From Lysobacter capsici (GTDB lineage Bacteria; Pseudomonadota; Gammaproteobacteria; Xanthomonadales; Xanthomonadaceae), in assembly GCF_018732085.1 (NCBI RefSeq), contig NZ_CP076103.1, positions 1,302,001 to 1,366,000 on the forward strand: a stretch of DNA of 64,000 nt. Direction: 5' to 3'. The position numbers and the translations under genes were made by a program. The notes under the pieces were generated by a model. That model was not told where the DNA came from. It worked only from the letters and a program-made list of their open reading frames with translations, and made no database searches. Shown here piece after piece: positions 17,657 to 26,597 of the stretch. Position 1 is the first letter of the stretch, and every line of letters starts with the position of its first letter.

Positions 17657-17751
17657 CCACCACGACAACGTCGCAACCTACGCAGTAGCCGCAACAACCG
17701 TCACCGTTCGCAACAACCCGATCGCAACCTTGGTCACACGCCAACCTCAAC

Positions 17752-18684
17752 TCACTGCGTACACGCCGGCTCATTGTTCTCATCGGCATACAACGAAGCG
17801 AACCCCGCCGGCATCAACCGCGGCATCTTCTGCAACGGCGGCTTCACCGTCGGGAAATAATCGCGTTGCCATTGCGACGCCAACGCCGTCGCGGCCGGCT
17901 CCAGGTTCGCGTAGCGCGACTCCGGCCGGTCCGCCGGTTTGCCGGCCAGGCGCGAAATCAACAGGCGCATGGCCCGCGCCTTGGTCGGGTCGTTCGCGAT
18001 CAATCCGGTCAACGGCGACGAATTGTCGCTGTAGCCGACCATCAGATCGAACACCGACGGCAGATAGCCGGCTTCGAACGACAACTGCAGCATGTTGCCG
18101 GCCTCGGCGCGCCAACGGTCGAACTCGGGCGAGTTCATGTGGGTGTAATCGACCAGGACCGAATCGCCGCGCGCGTAGCGGTACATCGCCTCGGGCTCGC
18201 CCGCGAGCGCGGCCTGGCGCAGGTAGTGGTTGCCCTGTTTCCACGAATCGGTCGGCGCGTTGCGGCATTCGTTGATCATCTGGCGCGCGCGGTCCTCCAG
18301 TTTGGTCATGTAGGCGCGCTGTTCCGGCGGCAGATCCGGACGAGAATTCTCTTCGGCCGACGCCAGCACCTGTTCGGCCGGGGACACGTCGGTGCAGCGC
18401 AGCAGTTCCATGCCGAGCTGGCACGAGGCGCGGCTGTCGCCGGCGTCGGCGCGGCTCTTGAGTTCGGCCAACTGGGGATTGCGATAGTCGGAGCGGATCG
18501 GTTCGATCTTGCTTGGTGTGTCCGCGGGCTTTACCGGCACGGCCGATTGTTCTTGCGTGGCCGCGGCGTCCTGGCCGGTCGCCGCGGGCGCGGCCGGCGC
18601 GCGCAAACGCCACAGCTGCCAGCCGAGCAGGGCCACGGCGATCGCGATCAGGCTCACGATCAGGCCACGGGTCTTCACCGCCAT
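17752..18684 (-). CDS. Membrane-anchored hypothetical protein, Sel1/TPR-like
   Basis: 310 residues. One N-terminal membrane helix (GLIVSLIAIAVALLGWQLW, about 7-25) is followed by an Ala/Pro/Gln linker to about residue 60 and then a helical domain. That domain contains short-repeat features: LAELKSRADAGDSRASCQLG, LRQAALAGEPEAMYRYARG and FEAGYLPSVFDLMVGYS, which have the alternating Ala/Gly pattern of Sel1-type repeats. A Cys pair in CQLGMELLRC may be oxidised in the periplasm. It is likely a periplasm-facing scaffold tethered to the inner membrane. I do not recognise an assigned family and no enzyme motif is visible. The divergent aldo/keto reductase gene starts 76 bases away. Confidence 0.6.
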   Translation of the reverse strand: MAVKTRGLIVSLIAIAVALLGWQLWRLRAPAAPAATGQDAAATQEQSAVPVKPADTPSKIEPIRSDYRNPQLAELKSRADAGDSRASCQLGMELLRCTDVSPAEQVLASAEENSRPDLPPEQRAYMTKLEDRARQMINECRNAPTDSWKQGNHYLRQAALAGEPEAMYRYARGDSVLVDYTHMNSPEFDRWRAEAGNMLQLSFEAGYLPSVFDLMVGYSDNSSPLTGLIANDPTKARAMRLLISRLAGKPADRPESRYANLEPAATALASQWQRDYFPTVKPPLQKMPRLMPAGFASLYADENNEPACTQ

Positions 18685-18760
18685 CCGCGCATCCCGCCCT
18701 TGGTCTTGAGGCTCATCGGCGTAGCATGCGTGCAGTCAATGATCCGATGGGAGTGTGTCC

Positions 18761-19756
18761 ATGCAATACCGTCGCCTGGGTTCATCCGGCCTCCAACTGT
18801 CGGCGCTTTCGTTCGGCGCCTGGGTTACGTTCGGTGCGCAGATCGGCCGCGACACCGCGCGCGAACTGATCGCCGCGGCGTGGGATCACGGCATCAACTT
18901 TTTCGACAACGCCGAAGGGTATGCCAACGGCGAGGCCGAGCGGGTGATGGGCGAGGTCATCGCCGAGTTGCGCTTGCCGCGCGACGGTTACTGCGTGTCG
19001 AGCAAGGTCTTCTTCGGCTCGGTCGAGGAGCCCGGTCCGACCCAGAAAGGTTTGTCGCGCAAGCACGTCACCGAAGCCTGCCACGATGCGCTGCGCCGGC
19101 TGCGTGTCGAGCATCTCGATCTGTACTACTGCCATCGTCCCGATCCGGATACGCCGATCGAGGAAACCGTGTGGGCGATGGATGCGCTGATCCGCCAGGG
19201 CAAGGTGCTGTACTGGGGTACTTCGGAGTGGCCGGCCGGGTTGATCCGCGAAGCGCACAAGATCGCGCGCGCCCACCATCTGCACGCGCCGAGCATGGAG
19301 CAGCCGCAGTACAACCTGCTGCACCGCGATCGGGTCGAACTCGAATACGCGCCGCTGTACGCCGAGCTGGGGCTGGGCACCACGATCTGGTCGCCACTGG
19401 CTTCGGGGCTGCTGACCGGCAAGTACGGCGCGTTGTCGGCCCACGGCGACGGAGAGGACGGGGCCGAGCGCGGGCGGCTGGAGCATGCCGACAAGGATTG
19501 GCTGCGCCGGATCGCGGTCGGCAGCGCCGATCAGCGCCGGATCGAGCGGGTGGCCGCGTTCGGTGCGGTCGCGCGCGAACTCGAGGTCGAGCAGGCGCCG
19601 CTGGCGATCGCCTGGTGCCTGCGCAACCCGCACGTGTCCAGCGTGATCCTCGGCGCCAGCCGCAGCGAGCAGCTGCTGCAGAACCTGCAGGCGCTGGAAT
19701 TGATCGACAAAGTGGACGAGGCCGGCTGGCAGCGGGTCGAGAACGCCTTTGCCTGA
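18761..19756 (+). CDS. Aldo/keto reductase (Kv-beta/YghZ-like)
   Basis: 331 residues starting MQYRRLGSSGLQLSALSFGA. The ATG at 18761 is preferred over an in-frame GTG six bases earlier because GGGAG stands at a good distance before it. The TIM-barrel motifs are complete: FFDNAEGYANGEAE holds catalytic Asp and Tyr, SSKVFFG the Lys, and DLYYCHRPD the His. VLYWGTSEWPAG, PQYNLLHR, WSPLASGLLTGKYG and SVILGASRSEQL are NADPH-binding and family motifs that match the voltage-gated K+ channel beta-subunit/YghZ type. It reduces aldehydes, such as methylglyoxal, with NADPH; exact substrate unknown. It is transcribed alone, just before the Fur-controlled heme cluster. Confidence 0.88.
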   Translation: MQYRRLGSSGLQLSALSFGAWVTFGAQIGRDTARELIAAAWDHGINFFDNAEGYANGEAERVMGEVIAELRLPRDGYCVSSKVFFGSVEEPGPTQKGLSRKHVTEACHDALRRLRVEHLDLYYCHRPDPDTPIEETVWAMDALIRQGKVLYWGTSEWPAGLIREAHKIARAHHLHAPSMEQPQYNLLHRDRVELEYAPLYAELGLGTTIWSPLASGLLTGKYGALSAHGDGEDGAERGRLEHADKDWLRRIAVGSADQRRIERVAAFGAVARELEVEQAPLAIAWCLRNPHVSSVILGASRSEQLLQNLQALELIDKVDEAGWQRVENAFA

Positions 19757-19812
19757 ATAGGGGGCTGGACAGCTTCTGCATGACTGCAGTCGCAGATTTG
19801 TGTGTTTGCGTG

Positions 19813-19845
19813 TTGACTGGCAAATGAGAATCATTATCATCATTC
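19813..19845 (+). promoter_or_regulatory. Sigma-70 promoter overlapped by a strong Fur box
   Basis: TTGACT (19813-19818) and TATCAT (19835-19840) are spaced 16 bases apart. A near-consensus Fur site, AATGAGAATCATTATCATC, covers the spacer and the -10 element. Iron-loaded Fur would block RNA polymerase directly. The first gene, hemP, starts 35 bases later. This is the clearest regulatory site in the window. Confidence 0.9.
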
Positions 19846-19874
19846 GGGAGCCCACCCCCGAACGAGTCACCGCC

Positions 19875-20123
19875 ATGTCTCTGCGCAACCCGGTGCTGCA
19901 GCTGAAACCCCGCACGGATCGTTCCCTGTCCGCCGTCGCGACCCCCGCCGTCGACCCCTCCGCGCCCACCGCCATGGCCTCGGCCGTGGTCGCCGCGGCC
20001 CAGGGCGTCCTGGTCGAAAGCACCGCGCTGCTGCGCGGCGCGCGCGAAGTGCTGATCCGTCACGGCGGCGAGGTCTATCGCCTGCGCCATACCCGTAACG
20101 ACAAGCTGATCCTGACCAAGTAA
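19875..20123 (+). CDS. hemP: Hemin uptake protein HemP
   Basis: 82 residues from the ATG at 19875. The C-terminal block LIRHGGEVYRLRHTRNDKLI followed by LTK is the HemP/HmuP family signature; the N-terminal half is an Ala/Val/Pro-rich, poorly conserved extension. Family members are small cytoplasmic proteins needed for full expression of heme receptors, and in some species HmuP acts as a co-activator binding upstream of the receptor gene. The Fur-controlled promoter lies immediately upstream, and the TonB heme receptor follows after 347 bases. An upstream in-frame GTG region lies inside the promoter and is rejected as start. Confidence 0.88.
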   Translation: MSLRNPVLQLKPRTDRSLSAVATPAVDPSAPTAMASAVVAAAQGVLVESTALLRGAREVLIRHGGEVYRLRHTRNDKLILTK

Positions 20124-20470
20124 CCCCGCGACCGGCGAGCAACCAGCCAAGCACCGCTCAGCAACATCCCGATCCCCAAGCCCGAGTTCGACCCGACCGC
20201 CAAAGGCCCCGGACCCCAACCGTCCCAAGCCCCACCGCACCGACCGACCCCGAGCCCGCTGAGCCCAACGCTGCAAGCCCGCCCCATCGCCCGCGTCACC
20301 GCCGCACCGCGTCCCCTCCCGTCCAGGGATACGACGCGGCGCGGCGCGTCGGTTCGCCGACCCGCCAGCACCCTCTCTCTCCAAGGCTGCCAGCCCTGTC
20401 CTGCAACGAAGTCTTTGCATCGGACGCCAGCCCGCCTCGGTCCAAACCCCATACAACCGAGTCCGACTGC
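20124..20470. other. Gene-free, C-rich spacer between hemP and the heme receptor
   Basis: 347 bases with a strong C bias on the plus strand (many CCGACC, CCCCA and CCCGAG words). I see no Fur box, no clear sigma-70 promoter and no T-run terminator. It may be an untranslated part of a hemP-receptor transcript or a site where HemP acts. Confidence 0.5.
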
Positions 20471-22771
20471 ATGTCCCGCGTCCCCAGTGTTGCCGCGCGT
20501 TCGCGCGTTTTCCCCGTTGTCGTCCCGGCGCGCTGCGCGCTGGCCCTGGCGCTGCTGCTCGCGTTGCCGGCCGCCGCGCTGGCCGCCGACGCGCCCGCGC
20601 CCGACGGCGCCGAAGTCAACGAACTCCAGCGCGTGGTGGTCAGCGCCACGCGCACCGAGCGCGCGGTGCAGGACGTGCCGGCCACGGTCAGCGCGATCGA
20701 CCGCGAACGCATGGACAACGAACTCACCCGCAACATCAAGGACCTGTTCCGCTACGAGCCCGGCATCGTCGTGGGCTCCAATCGCGAACGCTTCGGCCTG
20801 GGCGATATCCGCATCCGCGGCCTGGGCGGCAATCGCGTGCGCGTGCTGGTCGACGGCATCTCGGTCTCCGACAGCTTCAGCATCGGCAGCTTCTCCAACG
20901 CCGGACGCAATTTCGTCGATCTCGACACGGTCAAGGAAGTCGAGGTCGTGCGCGGCCCGAGCAGCGCGCTGCACGGCTCCGATGCGCTCGGCGGCGTGGT
21001 CTCGTTCGTGACCAAGGACCCGGAGGATTACCTCAAGGACGGCGCCGACACCTACTTCGGCCTCAAGCTCGGCGTGGAAAGCCAGAACGACGGCTTGTAC
21101 GGCGGCGCCACCGCGGCGTTCGGCGGCGAGCGCTGGTCGGGCCTGGTCGTGGTCAATCACCACCAGGGCCAGGAAACCGAAAACCAGGGCAAGCGCAACA
21201 CCCTCGACGCCAGCCGCACCACGCCCAATCCGCAGGACAACGACGGCCGCAGCCTGCTGACCAAGCTGGTGTACGCGCCCAGCGACAACCAGCGTTTCCG
21301 CCTGACCGTGGAAGGCAGCGAAGACCAGACCGACACCGACGTGTTCACCGCGCGCGGCACCGCGCTGTCGGCGCCGGGCGCGCCGGCGGTGCGGGTGCTG
21401 TCGCAGACCGGCAACGACCACCAGACCCGCGCGCGGGTCGCGTTCGCGCATGAAATCGATGCGCTCGACAGCGCCTTCGCCGATTCGCTGCGCTGGCAGA
21501 TCTACCGCCAGGACAGCGAGACCACCCAGCGCACCCGCGAGCAGCGGGTGAGCGTGGTCGGCGGCCGCGAAATCAGCCCGACCCTGCGCCTGCGCGAGTT
21601 CAACTTCGACCAGCGCGTGTACGGCGCCGAAGCCACCGCGCACAAGAACTTCGCCACCGGCCCGGTCCAGCACACCCTGACCTACGGCTTCGAATACGAA
21701 AACACGCAGTTCCGCCAGAAGCGCGACGGCCGCGCGATCAACCTGACCACCGGCGTTAGCACGAATGTGATCTCGCCCGACACCTTCCCGGTGCGCGACT
21801 TCCCGGTCAGCAAGACCCAGAGCACCGGCGTGTTCGTGCAGGACGAAATCCAGTTCGCCGACGGCGCGTTCCGGCTGGTGCCGGCGGTGCGCGTGGACCG
21901 TTACGAACTGCGTCCGCAGCGCGATGCGATCTTCACCACCGACAATCCCGGCGTGGTCATCAGCGACCTGAGCAAGACCAGCGTATCGCCCAAGCTCGGC
22001 GCGGTCTGGCACTTCTCGCAGGATTGGTCGGTATACGGCGGCTACCAGCGCGGTTTCCGCGCGCCGCCCTACAGCGATGTCAACCTGGGCTTCACCAATC
22101 TGCAGTTCGGCTATACCGCGATTCCCAATGCGAACCTCAAGCCGGAAACCAGCGACGGGTACGAGCTGGGCCTGCGTTTCAGCGGCCAGGCCGCGTACGC
22201 GCAGCTGTCGGCGTACTACAACGACTACAAGGACTTCATCGAATCCAACCGCCAGGTCAGCGCGCCGCCGCAGACCCCGCTAATCGTGTTCCAGTCGCAG
22301 AACGTGGCCAAGGCGCGCATCCGCGGCGTCGAACTGCGCGGCGGCGTCGACTTCGGCGAGTTCTCGCCGGCCTGGGCCGGTTGGTCGCTGCGCGGCGCGG
22401 CGGCGTACAGCAAGGGCGAGGACAAGACCGCCGATCGTCCGCTGGAATCGATCGCGCCGCTGACCGCGACCCTGGGCCTGGCCTACGACCGCGACGAGTG
22501 GGGCGTGGAACTGGCCGGCCGCTTCGCCAAGCGCAAGAACGATCTGCCTGCGCCGGGCCGATTCGCCGCACCGGGCTACGGCGTGCTCGATCTGCTCGCG
22601 CACTGGAATTTCGCGCTGGGCGCCAAGGTCAACGTCGGCGTGTTCAACCTCGGCGACAAGACCTACTGGGATGCCGGCGACCTGCCGGGCATCGCCGCGA
22701 CCAGCACGGTGATCGACCGCTACAGCGCGCCAGGCCGCAACGTCGGCGCCAGCGTGTCGGTGAGCTGGTAA
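20471..22771 (+). CDS. TonB-dependent heme/hemoglobin receptor
   Basis: 766 residues. The signal peptide runs to about 39 (ALALALLLALPAAALAA). The TonB box region is LQRVVVSATRTE. The plug has IRIRGLGGNRVRVLVDG, VKEVEVVRGPSSALHGSDAL and GGVVSFVTKDPEDYL. The barrel contains GGYQRGFRAPPYSDVNLGF, the FRAP block conserved in heme receptors, and IPNANLKPETSDGYELGLR, the NPNL-type block. These two blocks bracket the histidine-type heme ligand in HemR/HmuR receptors. The C-terminus is ...SVSW. It takes heme from host or environmental hemoproteins across the outer membrane. It follows hemP and probably shares its Fur-controlled promoter. The next gene begins two bases after its stop. Confidence 0.92.
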   Translation: MSRVPSVAARSRVFPVVVPARCALALALLLALPAAALAADAPAPDGAEVNELQRVVVSATRTERAVQDVPATVSAIDRERMDNELTRNIKDLFRYEPGIVVGSNRERFGLGDIRIRGLGGNRVRVLVDGISVSDSFSIGSFSNAGRNFVDLDTVKEVEVVRGPSSALHGSDALGGVVSFVTKDPEDYLKDGADTYFGLKLGVESQNDGLYGGATAAFGGERWSGLVVVNHHQGQETENQGKRNTLDASRTTPNPQDNDGRSLLTKLVYAPSDNQRFRLTVEGSEDQTDTDVFTARGTALSAPGAPAVRVLSQTGNDHQTRARVAFAHEIDALDSAFADSLRWQIYRQDSETTQRTREQRVSVVGGREISPTLRLREFNFDQRVYGAEATAHKNFATGPVQHTLTYGFEYENTQFRQKRDGRAINLTTGVSTNVISPDTFPVRDFPVSKTQSTGVFVQDEIQFADGAFRLVPAVRVDRYELRPQRDAIFTTDNPGVVISDLSKTSVSPKLGAVWHFSQDWSVYGGYQRGFRAPPYSDVNLGFTNLQFGYTAIPNANLKPETSDGYELGLRFSGQAAYAQLSAYYNDYKDFIESNRQVSAPPQTPLIVFQSQNVAKARIRGVELRGGVDFGEFSPAWAGWSLRGAAAYSKGEDKTADRPLESIAPLTATLGLAYDRDEWGVELAGRFAKRKNDLPAPGRFAAPGYGVLDLLAHWNFALGAKVNVGVFNLGDKTYWDAGDLPGIAATSTVIDRYSAPGRNVGASVSVSW

Positions 22772-22773
22772 GC

Positions 22774-23352
22774 ATGCGCGCGCCGTCGTCGATCGCGAAC
22801 CCGCCCGAACGCGCCGGCCTGCCGTCGCCGGAGCGGTTGGCCGCGGTCGCGACGGTGTTGTGCGTGTACCCGCGCCGTCATCGCGACGCGCTCGACGGCT
22901 GGCTGCAGGCGGCCAGCGCCGAGCGCATGACCCGCCTGGACGGCGAGTCTTCGTGCGAAGCGCTGGTGTTCCGCAATGCCGCTGGCCGCGTGTGCTGGCG
23001 GCTGTACCTGCTGCCCGACAGCGATTTCCTGGCTTGGGACGACGCCGCGGCGAAGTTGCCGGTGTACCGCGGCGCGGATGCCCGCGGCGGCGCTTGGGCC
23101 GCACTGCGTCGACGCTGGCTGCGTCGCCTGCGCGGCCGCTGGCAGGCCGAGGTGCTGCGCCTGCATGTCCTGCGCGACGATGCCGGGCATTGCATCCTGG
23201 TCGCCGACACCGCCGAACTGTCGCCTTTGGGGCAAGCACATGCGCGCCGCATCGCCGCCGGCGAAGGGGCGCGTCTGCAGACCCAAGCCCATGTGTGTTG
23301 CTGCATGGCCTCGCGCTTGAGCGACGAAGCGCGACCGGCGCAATTCGCCTGA
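22774..23352 (+). CDS. Heme-cluster hypothetical protein with C-terminal Cys triplet
   Basis: 192 residues from the ATG at 22774, two bases after the receptor stop, so it is translationally coupled. Visible features are LAAVATVLCVYPRRHRDALD, an Arg-rich centre WAALRRRWLRRLRGRWQAEV, the strand-like LRLHVLRDDAGHCILVADTA and the end AHVCCCMASRLSDE with three adjacent cysteines. There is no signal peptide, so it should be cytoplasmic. I do not recognise a named family; its position between a heme receptor and a DUF6607 gene suggests a role in heme handling, and Cys or His residues could bind heme. That role is inference only. Confidence 0.6.
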   Translation: MRAPSSIANPPERAGLPSPERLAAVATVLCVYPRRHRDALDGWLQAASAERMTRLDGESSCEALVFRNAAGRVCWRLYLLPDSDFLAWDDAAAKLPVYRGADARGGAWAALRRRWLRRLRGRWQAEVLRLHVLRDDAGHCILVADTAELSPLGQAHARRIAAGEGARLQTQAHVCCCMASRLSDEARPAQFA

Positions 23353-23408
23353 CGTGTGATCCCACCCTTTCCTTTTATATAGCCAACCGAGAAGCATCGA
23401 GTTCAGCC

Positions 23409-24401
23409 ATGACCCAACCCGTAATCCGCGCCAGCGTGCTGGCCCTTTGTCTGTGTGCCAGCCCGATCGCGCTGGCCCTGTCTCCCGTGAACATCACCGC
23501 CGCGTCGAACGAGCGCGACCGCGCCTCGATCCTGGCCATGCAGGGCGAGTACATCGTCGATTTCGCCTTCGACGAAACCGTGCTGCTCAAGCCGAACTAC
23601 GAACGCGCGCCGGCGATGCGCAGCGGCGGCAACGAGACGGTGATCGTGGTCGAGGACAGCCCGCGCCGGATCGTCCTGCAGCACATCCTGGTCGACGGCA
23701 AGAGCGGCCACGTCACCAAGCACTGGCGTCAGGACTGGGTGTTCGAGGCGCCGCAGCGTTTCGAGTTCAGCGCCGACCAGACCTGGCACGTGCGCACGAT
23801 CCCGGCCGAGCTCAATCGCGGCGCCTGGACCCAGTGCGTTTACGAGGTCAGCGACGCGCCGCGTTACTGCGGCACCGGCCGCTGGGATTACCGCAACAAC
23901 GTCGCCACCTGGACCAGCGATCCGAGCTGGCGTCCGCTGCCGCGGCGCGAGTACACCAAGCGCAGCGACTACAACGCGGTCGCGGCGATCAACCGCCACA
24001 CCCTGACCCCGAACGGCTGGACCCACGAGCAGTACAACACCAAGGTGCTGCGCAAGCCCGACGGCACCCAGGAAGAACTGGCGCGCGAGTTCGGTTTCAA
24101 CGATTACGTCAAGACCAAGGACGTCGACTTCAAGCCGGCCTACAAGTATTGGGAAGCGACCAAGGATTACTGGGCCAAGGTGCGCGCGCACTGGAACGTG
24201 TATCTGGACCAGGCGCCCGGCGTGCAGCTCAAGACCAAGGTCGACGGCATGGCGATGATCATTCCGTTGTTCGAGCAGGCCGGCAAACGGGAAGCGGGCA
24301 AGCCGGTGGCCGACAAGGAGATCGACGCGGTGTTCGCCAAGTGGGTGGTCAAGGCGCCGGCCGACACGGCCGGTCCGGAGCAGTCGCCGCCGGCGAAGTG
24401 A
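23409..24401 (+). CDS. DUF6607 family secreted protein, heme-cluster member
   Basis: 330 residues from the ATG at 23409 with GAGAAGC upstream. The signal peptide is about 25 residues (IRASVLALCLCASPIALALS). The mature part is rich in Trp, Tyr and charged residues with blocks ILAMQGEYIVDFAFDETVLL, VTKHWRQDWVFEAPQRFEF, WTQCVYEVSDAPRYCGTGRW and NRHTLTPNGWTHEQYNTKVL. These match proteins annotated as DUF6607, which occur next to TonB heme receptors in Xanthomonadaceae and other groups; the molecular role is not known. A lipocalin-like beta structure is plausible. It is the last gene of the heme cluster; a terminator follows 135 bases later. Confidence 0.75.
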   Translation: MTQPVIRASVLALCLCASPIALALSPVNITAASNERDRASILAMQGEYIVDFAFDETVLLKPNYERAPAMRSGGNETVIVVEDSPRRIVLQHILVDGKSGHVTKHWRQDWVFEAPQRFEFSADQTWHVRTIPAELNRGAWTQCVYEVSDAPRYCGTGRWDYRNNVATWTSDPSWRPLPRREYTKRSDYNAVAAINRHTLTPNGWTHEQYNTKVLRKPDGTQEELAREFGFNDYVKTKDVDFKPAYKYWEATKDYWAKVRAHWNVYLDQAPGVQLKTKVDGMAMIIPLFEQAGKREAGKPVADKEIDAVFAKWVVKAPADTAGPEQSPPAK

Positions 24402-24536
24402 GTCGGGTGGTTGCTGCGGTGCGCGGGATGAGTGGGGTTTCGTGGTTGAAGCCGCGATCGAGTCGGTGATCGATGTCGATGGTGGTGCTGCGAGCGTATC
24501 GGCGTACATCGGATGATGTTGTATGGGCGTAGAGCA

Positions 24537-24568
24537 AAAAGGCCGGGCAGCGATGCTCGGCCTTTTTC
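24537..24568 (+). terminator. Intrinsic terminator of the heme cluster
   Basis: AAAAAGGCCG (24537-24546) pairs with CGGCCTTTTT (24559-24568). The stem is symmetric, so it can work in both directions, but on the plus strand it ends the hemP-DUF6607 transcript. Confidence 0.85.
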
Positions 24569-24639
24569 GTTGGCATCGGCGTCGGCGTTGGTGCGAGTGG
24601 CGTGCGGTCGCGCGTGCGATCCAGTTTCGCCGGCGAGTG

Positions 24640-25112
24640 CGGATTCGCGGTCGCGGCTCGCGCCGCTCCTACAGTCGGCCTGCGGCGGGGCTTCGTTCCA
24701 GACGGTAGGAGCTGCGCAAGCTGCGACCGCGACACTTCATCTATGACGCAACTGCATGGGGGCGGCTGGATGCATGCATGCGAGCGAGCACCACCGCACG
24801 CGAATCAGATTCGTCGGACCGTGCAGATCCGCGGTCGCGGCTCGCGCCGCTCCTACAGTCGGCCTGCGGCGCTGCATCGTCTCAGACTTTAGGAGCTGCG
24901 CAAGCTGCGACCGCGACATTTCACATGCCGCGCAGCTTCATGGATGCGGCTGAATGCCTCCGACCGTGCGTCAACGCACGCGAACCAGATTCGTCGCGGC
25001 GTGCAAGTTCGCGGTCGCGGCTCGCGCCGCTCCTACAGTCGGCCTGCGGCGCTGCTTCGTTTCAGACTGTAGGAGCTGCGCAAGCTGCGACCGCGACACT
25101 TCACAGGCGATG
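24640..25112. repeat. Three direct copies of a ~182-base repeat unit
   Basis: CGCGGTCGCGGCTCGCGCCG followed by CTCCTACAGTCGGCCTGCGG occurs at 24646, 24830 and 25010, that is, with periods of 184 and 180 bases. Each copy is followed about 40 bases later by GGAGCTGCGCAAGCTGCGAC, an inverted variant of the same dispersed element, so each unit can fold into a hairpin. Between units, GAATCAGATTCGTCG or GAACCAGATTCGTCG recurs. The whole 24.4-25.2 kb gap holds no gene. Confidence 0.85.
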
Positions 25113-25199
25113 CAATCGCGGGGGCGCGAGTCGCAGCCACGCAACGCAACTACGTTGCGTGGCCATCACGCACGGCACCGCGTGCATCGGCATCCGGGC

Positions 25200-26567
25200 T
25201 CAGTCGACGCGACTGGTCCCAGCCTTTTTCGTTATCGCCCACACCGGCGCGGCGGGCGCCGCGGCAGGCGCAGGCAACAGCACGCCGTGCGGAGGGGCCG
25301 GCGGCAGGGGCGGCGGAGGCGGCGGTGGAGGCGGCAGCGGAGCAGGCGGGACCGGCGCTCCAGGCGGCGCCAAAGGCGCGGGCGGCACCGGCGCCGTGGG
25401 GGGCGCGGGCGGCTTCGGCGGTACGGGCGGAGCAGGCGGCGGGGGCTGCGGAGGCGGAGGCGGAGGCGGCGGCGGTGGCGGTGGCGCCCAGGCGATCGCC
25501 TTGGGCACCTTGATCGTGCTCTTGGCCTTGGCGCGGTCGCGCAGGTACGCCACTTCGACCTGGCCGCCGTCGGGCTTGCCGCGCAAGGCGACCATCGCTT
25601 CGCGCGGGCTGTCGACTTGATGGCCGTCGATGCTCTGAATCACGTCGCCGGCTTCCAGCCCCTTGAGCTCGGGACCGGCGCTGAGCACCAGCACGCCGCG
25701 TTCGGCGCCGAAGTAGCGGCCGAGCTGGGCGTCGACCGACGCCAGGTTGAGCCCGTTCCAGCGCAGCGCCTCGCTGATCGACGGCAGCGGGCAGGGCTTG
25801 TTCTTGCAGTCCGCATCCAGGCGGATGATCTCGCTGCGCATGCGCGGCGCCATCATCGGATCGGCCTGGAAGTGTTCGATGCGCTCGGCCTCGACCTGCG
25901 ATTCGCCGTTGGGCAGGCGCCGCATCACCACGTTGCCGCTGGTCACGAACTGCGAGCCGTCGTGGTTCTCGAACACCATCACCCGCTCGCCGAGCTGCGG
26001 CGTCGCGGTCAGGCTGGCCGGCTTGCCGTCGCGCTGATAGCGGATGCGCACCGGCTTGCCGGGTTCGAGCACGCCGAGCAGCGCGCGCGCATTGGCCAGG
26101 CGGGCCGAACCGTCGGCGCCGGCGATGCTCTTGTCGCCCACGCCGAGCAGCGAATCGCCGCTGCGCAGGCCGGCCTTGGCCGCGGCGCTGTCGGGGGTGA
26201 CCGCGACGATGCGCACGCCGGCCTTGGCATCGGGGGCGAGGATCACGCCGAGCTGCGGGCCGCGCAGGTCGTCGCGGATCAAGGTCGGCTTGGTCACCGG
26301 ATCGGGCAGCGCGCCCAGTTCGGTGCGGTTGCGCGAATAGGCTTGGGCGAACTGTCGGGTCTGGGCGAACTGGCGCGACGTGGTCGCGTCGCCGCGGCTG
26401 ACGAAGTAATAGCTATGCACCCGGGTCGGGGCAACGGCGGCGGTCGGCGCCGCGGCGCCGACGGCGGCGCTCGCGGCTTTCGGATGGTCGTGTGCGAGCG
26501 CGCTGCCGATTGCCGCGGCCAGCAGCAATGGAAGCGTACGGCGCAAGGGTGAGGTGGCGCGGGCCAT
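25200..26567 (-). CDS. Secreted PDZ-domain protein with polyproline tail
   Basis: 455 residues. The signal peptide is PLRRTLPLLLAAAIGSALA. A PDZ domain runs from about 95 to 190 (LGVILAPDAKAGVRIVAVTP, AAKAGLRSGDSLLGVGDKSI), and a second from about 275 to 355 (GVLVLSAGPELKGLEAGDVI, QSIDGHQVDSPREAMVALRG). The last 90 residues are almost only Pro with Ala, Val and Lys, including an unbroken run of twelve or more prolines, ending PVWAITKKAGTSRVD. PDZ domains bind peptide C-termini; no protease triad is present, so it is likely an adaptor in the periplasm or envelope. It follows a sigma/anti-sigma pair on the same strand, 30 bases after the anti-sigma stop. Long proline runs would need EF-P for translation. 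Confidence 0.75.
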   Translation of the reverse strand: MARATSPLRRTLPLLLAAAIGSALAHDHPKAASAAVGAAAPTAAVAPTRVHSYYFVSRGDATTSRQFAQTRQFAQAYSRNRTELGALPDPVTKPTLIRDDLRGPQLGVILAPDAKAGVRIVAVTPDSAAAKAGLRSGDSLLGVGDKSIAGADGSARLANARALLGVLEPGKPVRIRYQRDGKPASLTATPQLGERVMVFENHDGSQFVTSGNVVMRRLPNGESQVEAERIEHFQADPMMAPRMRSEIIRLDADCKNKPCPLPSISEALRWNGLNLASVDAQLGRYFGAERGVLVLSAGPELKGLEAGDVIQSIDGHQVDSPREAMVALRGKPDGGQVEVAYLRDRAKAKSTIKVPKAIAWAPPPPPPPPPPPPQPPPPAPPVPPKPPAPPTAPVPPAPLAPPGAPVPPAPLPPPPPPPPPLPPAPPHGVLLPAPAAAPAAPVWAITKKAGTSRVD

Positions 26568-26597
26568 GTCGTTCTCCGGTACGGCGATGAAGAGGGA

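Noticed and set aside
20075..22012. 645-codon frame opposite the heme receptor
   Set aside because: Shadow frame created by GC-rich codon use; the receptor on the plus strand has clear motifs.
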